The notes under the pieces are model-generated. The model had not been told where the DNA came from. It saw only the letters and a list, made by a program, of their open reading frames with translations, and searched no databases. A stretch of 64,000 bases of DNA from Chrysoporthe austroafricana (Eukaryota > Ascomycota > Sordariomycetes > Diaporthales > Cryphonectriaceae). A program made the position numbers and the translations under genes. Shown piece after piece: positions 55,722-64,000 of this stretch. Each line of letters begins with the position of its first letter. The stretch's first letter is position 1. Location of the stretch: contig JYIP02000002.1 in NCBI GenBank assembly GCA_001051155.2, positions 3,107,583 to 3,171,582 on the forward strand, written 5' to 3'.

Positions 55722-57137
55722 TTATGTTGGTGTTCCTGCGAACGCAGAACTGGTGACTGCATTGACTTCGGGATTCGAACGGTCACTACTTGGTGAGATG
55801 TTACCACCTCTGTCGCCCTCGAGTCTCCTTGGCGATGTCAGATCAATGGTTCCCGAGCTCCTGACCGGTTCGTCTTCATCATGCGCCGCATCTACATCAT
55901 CAACTTCGGTGGCATGCTCATCATTTGTGCCGTTGACCCGTGGCTGTTCTGAGTCATTCCTGTCACCGCACGATGAGCTTATATCCCGGATTCCGTCTCC
56001 AGCTTCTTTGTGCGACTTGCGCGCCTGAGAGATGAGGTCGTTGAAAGAGTTGCTGTGCTTAGCAGACCAGCCTGCACCGTCAAAGTCCTTGTCCTTGATC
56101 TGGGCACCCAAATTCGCTGACATGGACATCGTTGAGGCGTGGCCACCTTGCGTGCGCTCCCATATTTCCAGATCTTGTAACAATTCTCGCTTCGTCTTCG
56201 GCCGTACCGAGTCGCAGTTTGCATTCCATATCATCACCCATTCTCTGTGCCTTCTTTCCATGAGTAATCGAGAGCCCCAGGTTGGTATCCCGAGATCTGC
56301 GAGTTTCTTTCTCAGCTTCGTCTCGTTCAGGAGTGAGTAGTTTGTTGATGGAAGTCGTTCGAACACCGCGGCTGGTGGTGTCCCAGAAGACCTTGCTGAC
56401 GACAATCCAAATGTCTTGAGCTTTGAAGGAGTCGGCTGGGGCTGGGGCTCTCCGGGACAATCGGTGTCGAGATGCCTATCGACTCTCTCAGGTTTCATCC
56501 GCCATTGGCAGATCGGACATGCAACTAAACCGTCATCTGTAATGAATGCCATCAGACAAGCTTCTAGAGCCTCTTGCCGCAGACTTTGCGAAAACATACC
56601 CGGAATGTATTCCTCTGCCTCCTCCACCTCGAGCATGCCTGTCTCTTGTTCCATCATAGCTGCCGTAGTGGCTGCTGCCCTCGCGCTGCTCGATCGAGTA
56701 GACATTCTCGTCCTCTTGCTCGTGGATTCGCCGTTGATGGGCTCTTCGCGGTCTTTCCTCTTGGTTTTCGCAGGCGGAGTTGCAGTCTCCGTAGCGGGCG
56801 GATGGCGTGCGAGGTCGAGCATCACACTCCTCGAGGCCACAAAAGCGTCAACAGCCTCCCTAATGGCCAAGTTGCCCCTCAGCTTCGATTCCTGGTCAGT
56901 CGCACGGCAGAGTGGGCATTTTCCGTCGGTGTTAAGGGCCCTCCGTATGCAGAGGGAGCAGAAGGTGTGGGAGCAGGACGTGATTACGGGCGAGTCGAAG
57001 AAGTCTTTACAGACGTGACATCTCAGTGACTGCTCGACCGTCATGAGGCTTGACAGAGGTGTCCCCAGCCAGTCTGTTGGATCCGAGACATTGTAGACAT
57101 CGTCCTTGGTGATGGGGCCCATAAGTCGAGCGTCCAT
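55722..57137 (-). CDS. RAD18: E3 ubiquitin ligase Rad18 (post-replication repair)
   Basis: A single exon of 471 codons from the ATG at 57137; the longer frame upstream opens with a low-complexity stretch unlike Rad18. The RING finger spans about residues 40-78 (CHVCKDFF, CSHTFCSLCIRR, CPLCRA). A Rad18-type UBZ zinc finger is in ACPICQWRMK..VDRHLDTDC (about 205-228). A SAP domain follows (KLRKKLADLGIPTWGSRLLMERR). The order RING, UBZ, SAP is diagnostic. Rad18 with Rad6 monoubiquitinates PCNA at stalled forks to start translesion synthesis. The C-terminal ~130 residues are polar and disordered. It is divergent from the Pol-delta subunit gene, 443 bp start to start. Confidence 0.95.
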   Translation of the reverse strand: MDARLMGPITKDDVYNVSDPTDWLGTPLSSLMTVEQSLRCHVCKDFFDSPVITSCSHTFCSLCIRRALNTDGKCPLCRATDQESKLRGNLAIREAVDAFVASRSVMLDLARHPPATETATPPAKTKRKDREEPINGESTSKRTRMSTRSSSARAAATTAAMMEQETGMLEVEEAEEYIPGMFSQSLRQEALEACLMAFITDDGLVACPICQWRMKPERVDRHLDTDCPGEPQPQPTPSKLKTFGLSSARSSGTPPAAVFERLPSTNYSLLNETKLRKKLADLGIPTWGSRLLMERRHREWVMIWNANCDSVRPKTKRELLQDLEIWERTQGGHASTMSMSANLGAQIKDKDFDGAGWSAKHSNSFNDLISQARKSHKEAGDGIRDISSSCGDRNDSEQPRVNGTNDEHATEVDDVDAAHDEDEPVRSSGTIDLTSPRRLEGDRGGNISPSSDRSNPEVNAVTSSAFAGTPT

Positions 57138-57341
57138 CCTCGTTGTTGTAAGTTCCGAGACTTGCTTGAGAAAGAAAGGAAGGAAGGGTAAAAATGGTAA
57201 GAAGGAACAAAACCATGCGACAGGTGAAGTACGCGCCCCCCAGAGGTGAAAAGGCTGGCGGGTGGCTGAAGAGCCTCGCCGACCGCTGTTCAAGGATCGA
57301 AGACGTTGATGAAAGAATGGGGGCGGGAGAGGAAGGCGCGA

Positions 57342-57412
57342 GGCGCGTCATTAGGACATGGTTTTTGGGGAAGTCGCGTTTTACTACTTTAAAAGTCGGC
57401 CCCACTACGCGT
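57342..57412. promoter_or_regulatory. Cluster of MluI-box-like (MBF) elements in the RAD18/POLD3 promoter
   Basis: ACGCGT occurs at 57407-57412, with related CGCG cores in GGCGCGTCA (57342-57350) and TCGCGTTTT (57374-57382). MBF binds ACGCGT and drives G1/S genes in fungi. Both flanking genes act in DNA replication or repair. Confidence 0.55.
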
Positions 57413-57580
57413 TCTCCAAACCACATGCCTGGACAGATACCTAACCACACTATCAGCCCTGCCTTCTTCCTCCCCTTCAACATTTAGCATGCACAGTTCT
57501 TTGCCAAGTTGAGTCTTGTGAGTGCGCTTTTGAAGTCTCGGGCCACAGAAATCCAGCCATAGTTCGCTCTCAGCCTCGAC

Positions 57581-59124
57581 ATGGAGGATTCTAGGAAGTA
57601 CCTCGCTGAGCAGGTAATCTCGGAGGACAAGATTGTAAGAAAGACCCTGGCGCAATTCTCGACCTTAGCTTCAGGTCTTAGCTGACATTCCCAGATCACT
57701 TATCGAGCTTTGAGCCGGGCACTGAAGGTCAACGTCAATGTCGCCAAGCAGTAAGTGCATGTGGAGTGAAGGCATTGGGACTGCTGCTCACTCGACTCCA
57801 GAATGCTCTACGACTTCCATGGCTGGCAAAATGAGAAACGCCCAGGCACTGTTCATGCATCTTACATGATATATGGGACCAAGAAGCCTGTCCATACCAA
57901 TGGCCATTCGAAGCACGAGGAGGACGTGGAGATGACCAGCTCTCCCCCTGAGCCCATGCCAACTGTTGAAGAAGTGCCTGTGGTTACCCTGTCTCTCGTC
58001 GCGGAAGAAAACCTCAAGAGTAAACCATGCTGTCCCATGTAGGGCCCAGTTTCCTTGAGCTAACTTGTTCTCAGAGGTCCTCTCGGAATACGAGCAAGTC
58101 GCATCCATCCATGTGTACAGCATTGGCTCACATCCGGTCAAGGTTCGTGTTCTCCCTCCTGTCAAAGCGTTACAATCGCTGACCAGAGCTCCAGGATCTA
58201 CAACTCCTCTCGGACGTTTCAAAACCAATTTCCGACGTGGAAACTGAAGACATTTCTGCGGACCAGTCGAAGACCCTTGGACCCATTCACAACCCTTATG
58301 TCCGACGAAGGGAGCGCCGTGGAGCAGCACAGAGGGTAGCCGTGCCTGCCACAAAGCCTGTCGAGACGAACCCAGCGCTCACGAAGCCTACACCGACCCC
58401 GAGAGCCAAGGAGGAGCCCAAAACAGAACAGAAGCCCTCATCTAAGGAGTCAACGCCGGTGCCGTCGGGAGCCAAGAAGCCTGCCCCGCAGCGCGGTGCT
58501 TCCGGTGGTATTATGCAGTCCTTTGCCAAAGCTGCATCGAAGCCAAAGAAGGCAGATACTTCCCAGCCAACAGCGTCCAATGCAGCCGACGATTCAAGCA
58601 TGCCGGCGCTCTCAGACGATGGAGAGGATGACTCCATGGCAATGCCCGAGCCAAAGAAGGGGAGTGACGTGGGCCGAAAGAGCAGGAGGGATCGTCAGGA
58701 AGAGCTGAAGCGGATGATGGAGGAGAGTAGTGAAGATGAAGAGCCGGAGAAGGAGGACACCCCTATGGAGGAGCCTGAGGAAGAAGCATCAGCGCCGGAC
58801 CTCGCGGAGAAGGAAGACAACGAGCCTGCCGAGGTCATATCGAGCACCGGCGACGGGAGACGGCGCGGAAAGAGGCGTGTGATGAAGAAGAAGACCGTCA
58901 TGGATGACCAAGGCTATCTGGGTAAGTCAGTCACATCTAAGTAAGATTCTACCCGCTAACATATGTCAGTCACCGTACAAGAGCCCGGCTGGGAATCGTT
59001 TTCGGAGGATGAGCCAGCGGCGCCTCCCAAGAAGAAGATCGAGACTTCGGCACAACCTGCAAAGTCAAAGAAGCCCGCGCCAAAGGGGCAGGGCAATATC
59101 ATGTCTTTCTTCAGCAAGAAATAA
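57581..59124 (+). CDS. DNA polymerase delta subunit 3 (POLD3/Cdc27/Pol32)
   Basis: Six exons: 57581-57634, 57695-57750, 57802-58019, 58075-58142, 58195-58921, 58970-59124; 425 aa. The N-terminal winged-helix region contains YLAEQVISEDKI, ITYRALSRALKVNVNVAK and MLYDFHGWQN, which bind the second subunit (Cdc1/Pol31). The middle is long, polar and lysine/glutamate/proline-rich. The very C-terminus carries a PCNA-interacting PIP box, QGNIMSFF (residues 415-422). The layout is that of the third Pol-delta subunit, which helps processivity, break-induced replication and, through Pol zeta, translesion synthesis. It is divergent from RAD18. Confidence 0.9.
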
Positions 59125-59723
59125 GAGCGAGGTGACCAAGGCCCTAAGTAGTGGTTGGAGATCAATGGGCTACCATAATAGGGTCCCAGCGGGAATTAAT
59201 GAAGCGTAATCTCTCTCTCAATATTGTTTAGCAGATAATCGTGGTGCTGGAGATCTATCTCTGGCGCTGCGACGCCGCCGTGTGTCTAGAGCTAAGCTAG
59301 TGCAGGGGGCCCTGGACTTGGCACCCTGTAGTGCCTGTCACTCTGTCGCGCCTGTCAGCTGGGTCCGCGGGTTTAGCGTCTCCGGGAATCTGGGGTATAC
59401 GGACACGCGACTTGCTTGATCTCCAACTCCACATCTGTTATCACATGAACTTTTGCATCCCTCCACTGCTCCCACGCCGAGTCCACAGGTTCTTTTTGTG
59501 TTTACATCTCACCATAATGAAGTAGTCACGGATTCCATATTTGACGATTGACTGGAGCGGAGGACAAAAGGAGTAACTCGCCTTACTGTCTACAGGAGGG
59601 TCAGGTTTGCGCCTCGCTGCTTATAGTTCCTCTCTGGTCGCCCGATACGACTCCCTCGCAAAGGCAACGCCATCTGTCGCACTCCCTCTGTCTCGGCTAT
59701 AAACCGCACGCGCATTTCTAAAT
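59125..59723. other. Intergenic, no gene seen
   Basis: Only short featureless frames lie between the Pol-delta subunit gene and the GH125 gene. Confidence 0.55.
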
Positions 59724-61487
59724 ATGGGCCGGCTACATTTAGCGCTAGGAGCTCTCCTTTTGCTGCGCTCTGGCTTGTGCGCCGGCCAGCTCGGGAGCAT
59801 ACAGGAGAAGCCGTTGATCGACGACGACAAGATAGACTGGGCCTCGGCGTGTCCTGACTACTCGCGGTACTCGAAGCACCCACATGGCCCTAACAGCGAA
59901 GGGCCGTTGGCATTGCCCTTCCAGCGGCCCCATCCGAAGTGTCGAACATTCCACTCCGACGCGGTCGAACAGGTCATCCGCGATGTCACTTCGCGCATGA
60001 AGGACCCTGACCTCGCACGCCTTTTCGAGAACGCCTTCCCTTCAACGACAGACACAACCGTCAAATTCCATACCGATGGATCCAAGAAGTTTAAGAAGAA
60101 AGGCTCCGGACAAAGTGTACTAGACAATGGCGCATGGGAGGGGCCACAGTCCTTTATCGTGACCGGGGATATCACAGCAGAATGGCTAAGAGACAGCTGC
60201 AACCAATTATCGCCTTACATGCCGCTCGCGAAGAAGGACAAGGCAATATTCGACTTGATACTTGGCGCCGTCAATACTCAGGCGGAATACGTTATCCAGT
60301 CGCCGTATTGTAACGCTTTTCAGCCGCCTCCTATCTCCGGACTCAAGGTCTCGTACAACGGTCAAGATGATATCGTCCATCCGACTTATGAGCCGTCTGT
60401 CGTTTTCGAGTGCAAATACGAGCTCGACTCTCTCGGTCATTTTCTAGCCCTTGCAAACGACTTCCACGAGGCTACCGGGTCACTCGACTTCGTGAATCCG
60501 CGCTGGCTTCTAGCTTTGGACACGCTGCTGAAGGTTTTGGAGCAACAGAGCATGTCCACCTTCAACCCTGAGACTGGACAGTTCCAGAGGAACCAGTACA
60601 CGTTCAAGCGCCAGGCATGGACGGGGACTGAGACTCTGAATCTGGACGGGGTTGGAAACCCTCTGAACAATGGAACGGGCCTTATACGCAGCGCGTTCAG
60701 GCCTAGTGATGATGCGACCATCCTAGGCTTCTTCATACCAGCGAATGCTATGATGGCAGTAGAACTCAGGAGAGCGGCTGCTGCTCTCAAGGCCGTCAAC
60801 CAGGATGACCGGGCACAGACGCTTGAGCGGTGGAGCAAGACGATCACAGATGGAATTTGGGAGCACGGAGTGATTCAACACGCAAAGTTTGGACGGGTCT
60901 TTGCGTACGAAGTAGATGGTTATGGCTCGTCAATCTTGATGGATGATGCCAACTACCCAAGTCTGCTCGCCTTGCCGCTCATGGGATTTCTGCCATCGAA
61001 TGACGAGGTTTATCAAAACACACGCAAGATGTTGCTGAGTCGGACATCGAATCCATACTATCTGGTGGGAAAGGAATTCCAAGGCATCGGTGGTAAGATA
61101 GCAAACATTTTTCAATTCCGCGCACTGAAATGCTGACTTGAGACAGGTCCACACATTGGCCTTTCCAACGCATGGCCCATGAGCTTGCTCATTCAAGCAC
61201 AAACAAGCGATGATGACCATGAGATTGCAGGCTGTCTTGACATCGTCCTCAAATCTGCTAAACTTGGCCTGATACACGAGAGTATTGATGTGAACTTACG
61301 TGCCTCATATACCAGTGAGTGATACTGTTCAATCTCCGGATATTGAGTCACACACCGGTAACTAATCTCACGTTTTGCAGGAAGTTGGTTTGCCTGGGCG
61401 AATGGTGTTTTCGCCGAGACTATCTTAGACCTTGCTAAACGGAAACCACATCTAATACTCACAGACTCGACGCCGTATGAATTATAG
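59724..61487 (+). CDS. GH125 exo-alpha-1,6-mannosidase (Mug157-like), secretory
   Basis: Three exons: 59724-61092, 61147-61314, 61381-61487; 547 aa. The N-terminus MGRLHLALGALLLLRSGLCAG is a signal peptide. Family landmarks are CPDYSRYSKHPHGP, FIVTGDITAEWLRDSCNQLSPY, VFECKYELDSLGHFLALAN, GTGLIRSAFRPSDDATILGFFIPANAM, YGSSILMDDANYPSLLALPLMG, GIGGPHIGLSNAWPMSL and SWFAWANGVFAETILDL. GH125 enzymes remove terminal alpha-1,6-linked mannose and invert configuration. The fungal members enter the secretory pathway and may act on N-glycans or cell-wall mannan. Length and motif order look complete, and both introns (54 and 66 nt) keep the frame. Confidence 0.94.
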
Positions 61488-61708
61488 AGTGGGAGAGGGC
61501 GAGAGAGGAGGGCGAGGCTTTTAGTTCTGGCATCTGTCATGACAAGCTTTGAGACTCTAACCCATCTAGATACCCAATAAAGCATCTGTTTTCAGTACGC
61601 AATCAGATACCCTGACTGGCAGCATCATTCGCTGAAACTATCTGCACCGAGTGCGAATCTTCCATTCGCAATCGACCAAGTCCAGTAGTGCGAACAGCTC
61701 AGTTGGAC

Positions 61709-61911
61709 ATGTCTTTTACCATTCAAGGCGGGTCGTAAGTAGTGTTGTACGAGCAAACTGCTTCTTGTAAGCAGAGTAATTATATTTTGTTCTGCCTAGA
61801 AATTCGGTGATGAGGTCGGGTCATCGGCAGACTACTGCTGAGAGGCTTAAACTCCACGATTCTCAGGCTTGCCGATATTTTTACAAGGGCTTGTGTGTGT
61901 TAACGGCTTGA
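61709..61911 (+). CDS. Candidate 45-residue protein, two exons
   Basis: ATG at 61709 opens MSFTIQGGS, then a GTAAGT donor, a 65 nt intron ending CCTAG, and a second exon (61800-61911) that continues in frame to a stop. The product has two cysteines and a basic middle. The strong splice signals are the only support; the protein matches nothing I recognise. It may be a fragment or chance. Confidence 0.28.
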
Positions 61912-62463
61912 TGCTTCAATCTAACGGTAATTGCTATGGAGGTCTAAGGACCTGAATCCCGTCGTGACGTCTCGGCTTCTTTATAGTACGCCGGGACGAC
62001 GTTGATGCCTCGGGTCCTCATTGCTCAGCCCCCTTCCTTCTGCAGTTGATTCCTTCTCGACACGTCAGGAGGGTGGTCGTCTCCACAACGATGCGTGATG
62101 CGAGTTCTCCTTCCCGAGACTGGGTCACCCTATGGTGTCCGTATAACAGATATGCCGCTTGTTCGTACGGATATGGTTCCATGCCGCGACTTCTAGCCTC
62201 GCGAGATCATTTCATTGGCGACCGGCACCGCATCCAACATTGGGCTGACGAAATCCTAGATGAGACCCACATCGTTCTCGTCCGGTTCCCAAGGCTGAAG
62301 GTCAAACGTGGTCGCCTTCTTGTGCCTGTCGAAACAATGGCACTTAAAAGAGAGCAACGTCCCCAGCTTTGGGGTCTGAGCCTGTTGCCATCGTCAAGCT
62401 ACATTGTGTCGCGAAATTCATACTGTCACTTCTCAAACGCTAGGAATCGCTGCACTCCTCAGC
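61912..62463. other. Intergenic, no gene supported
   Basis: A 196-codon frame begins at 62046 and runs into the next gene in another frame. It has no recognisable features and is probably chance. Confidence 0.45.
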
Positions 62464-64000
62464 ATGGCCTTTCGCAATCCACGGCAGCAACAATTCGGCC
62501 TGGTCGGCAAGGTTTTCCAGGGTTTGGCAGCTGGAGTCGGACTGGCCTCGGAGAGCATTCAGCATCACAAAGAAAAAAAGCGACAGAAGAAGCTCGAAAA
62601 CAAAAGAACGAAGGAGAGCGAATCGACACAGCATGACATTACCCAGGAGAGCCGGGAGAATAAGGACGAGGACGTGCAGTCTCCCCGAGCTCTAGATGAA
62701 GCAGCATGGCAGCTCGACGACGTGCAGGCGGAACTTACCGGCGAGGCTCATCCATCACATCGACAGACCGACCAGGCTGATCAGTCGACTGAAACCTCAA
62801 ATAGTCCAGTGGACGCGCCGGCACTCGCCGCCGACTTCATCGGCGAGCACCCTCCGCCCTCACCTTCGGCCATGCCAGTCACTAGGCGTCTCGAGCTGCC
62901 GGTCATCCTCACCCAGCGCCGCCCTAAGACCCGGGCAAGGGGTTTTATCCGTGCATACGCCCCGATCCTAGAAGACGTTGGGATCGATCAGCCGGCCTTT
63001 TTGGACTTCATCGACAAGCTGAACAAAGCCGTGGAGCCCAACCCGTGGATTCAGGCGATTAACCTCGCCTCCTTTGCCGTCCAGAACGTGCCTGAGCCTG
63101 TTACCATAGCCGTGTCCATAGCGTGCATGATGGTAGCAGACGCCGCTTCCGAGGCGCACAGCCGAACGAAGACGAACAAGTTCCTGGACAAGGTCAACGA
63201 GGACTTCTTCAAACCTCGAGGACTAGTCGCCATGCTCATGACCTGGAAGCCAAGTGACCCGTTCATGATAACGGACGTCGACTTCAACCTCGACTCAAAG
63301 ATCACTAGCGCCTCGTCACCAGAGGCCCAGAGCTCCCTAGGCAAGCTCAAGCACCGCATGCAATCATCTTCCGGCTCCAGCAGCTTCGAGTTCCCCGAGA
63401 CGGCACCTCTCATCTTTCCCGCCCTGGACGAGCTTGCCGCCTCGACGTCGGAAAACCCGGATACCGAGACCAAGAAGCAGAACGCCGTCAAGCGCGGCGG
63501 CGTCTTCATTAACGACTATATGGACCGACGCGCTGTGGCCAAGTGGGCAGGTGACAATCCAGACAGCAAGATGGCCAACGCACAGCCCAAGCCGAAGTTC
63601 CGCTCGAGATATGCGGATCCCAATCATCCTGCGAGCAGCGGCGACCCGCTTGCTTTCGTCACCGGGGGTAAGGTCACGAGCGACTGGATCCGCGGCGGCT
63701 TCGGCCTTAGGCTTTACAAACGCGGCGGATACCGGCGTGGATATCCGATGGTTGACCGCATGGAGCTTTCGGAGGCCAGAGGGCTTGGTCTTCGGGGTTT
63801 CGATCGTGGATCGATTCTGGAAAGCAGAATGGCAGCGCTACAAGCTCGGGGTGGGCGCTACCCATATGCGCCGTATGGGGGGATAGGGAGATTCTCGTCC
63901 CGGCCGTCGCTGTATGGTCCGTACGATGAGCGCTATTATGGCCAAAATCATTCATACCAAGAGGTGCACGAGGATGCGAGGTATTACGAACAGCAGATGG
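62464..64000 (+). CDS. Fungal-specific uncharacterised protein, partial (runs off right edge)
   Basis: Open from the ATG at 62464 (good context, AGCATGGCC) to the window end: 512 complete codons. It starts MAFRNPRQQQFGLVGKVFQG, with a basic coiled stretch (KKRQKKLENKR) and a polar region to about residue 145. A conserved block then follows: RARGFIRAYAPILEDVGID, FLDFIDKLNKAVEPNPWIQ, TIAVSIACMMVADAASEAHSR, TNKFLDKVNEDFFKPRGLVAML, then APLIFPALD and VFINDYMDRRAVAKWAG. The later part is glycine/arginine/tyrosine-rich. This block defines a large family restricted to filamentous ascomycetes, of unknown function. Its helix of small hydrophobic residues may sit on a membrane. The C-terminus is missing. 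Confidence 0.82.
   Translation, partial: MAFRNPRQQQFGLVGKVFQGLAAGVGLASESIQHHKEKKRQKKLENKRTKESESTQHDITQESRENKDEDVQSPRALDEAAWQLDDVQAELTGEAHPSHRQTDQADQSTETSNSPVDAPALAADFIGEHPPPSPSAMPVTRRLELPVILTQRRPKTRARGFIRAYAPILEDVGIDQPAFLDFIDKLNKAVEPNPWIQAINLASFAVQNVPEPVTIAVSIACMMVADAASEAHSRTKTNKFLDKVNEDFFKPRGLVAMLMTWKPSDPFMITDVDFNLDSKITSASSPEAQSSLGKLKHRMQSSSGSSSFEFPETAPLIFPALDELAASTSENPDTETKKQNAVKRGGVFINDYMDRRAVAKWAGDNPDSKMANAQPKPKFRSRYADPNHPASSGDPLAFVTGGKVTSDWIRGGFGLRLYKRGGYRRGYPMVDRMELSEARGLGLRGFDRGSILESRMAALQARGGRYPYAPYGGIGRFSSRPSLYGPYDERYYGQNHSYQEVHEDARYYEQQM

Noticed and set aside
62046..62636. 196-codon frame overlapping the right-edge gene
   Set aside because: It has no recognisable features and overlaps, in another frame, the clearly conserved family protein that starts at 62464.

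Overview
This is a 64 kb piece of a filamentous ascomycete (Pezizomycotina) nuclear genome. The evidence is the gene content (Zn2Cys6 regulator, Egh16-like secreted protein, fungal xanthine dioxygenase, GT62 mannosyltransferase, GH125 mannosidase), densely packed genes on both strands, and many 45-105 nt introns with GT..AG ends. I cannot fix the class or species. About 28 protein-coding genes are supported, two of them running off the window ends. I found no tRNA, rRNA, CRISPR or intact transposon.

Layout, left to right: a fungal multi-pass membrane protein (cut by the left edge); exosome subunit Mtr3; a small uncertain gene; an Anp1/Mnn9-type mannosyltransferase; a Gea/GBF1 Arf-GEF; a U1A/U2B''-type snRNP protein; V-ATPase subunit D; splicing factor Syf1; a short conserved-looking protein; an Egh16-like secreted protein; CCA-adding enzyme; Tti2; Fig4. 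Then comes a gene-poor 4.3 kb stretch (32.5-36.8 kb) with a decayed catalase-family gene and two poly-A assembly artefacts. After it: an arginine/serine-rich protein; an FSH serine hydrolase, a Zn2Cys6 regulator and an isochorismatase-like hydrolase in a row; Trs85; a nucleoside deoxyribosyltransferase-like gene head-to-head with xanthine dioxygenase xanA; an APH-fold kinase; Chm7; Rad18 head-to-head with DNA polymerase delta subunit 3; a GH125 mannosidase; and a partial fungal-specific protein at the right edge.

Most genes are single-copy housekeeping functions: RNA processing and decay, membrane traffic (Gea, Trs85, Fig4, Chm7, V-ATPase), Golgi mannosylation and genome maintenance. Two divergent pairs look functionally meaningful. 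xanA and the deoxyribosyltransferase-like gene share a promoter holding an exact match to the purine-regulator UaY site (TCGG-N6-CCGA). RAD18 and the Pol-delta subunit, both PCNA-linked, share a promoter with MluI-box-like CGCG elements. I did not find an obviously new multi-gene system. The most useful non-routine results are these promoters, the catalase relic, unusual introns and micro-exons, and the diagnosis of a read-chimera artefact at 36.0-36.3 kb. All gene structures were built by hand from reading frames and splice signals; family names rest on recognised motifs, not on a database search.
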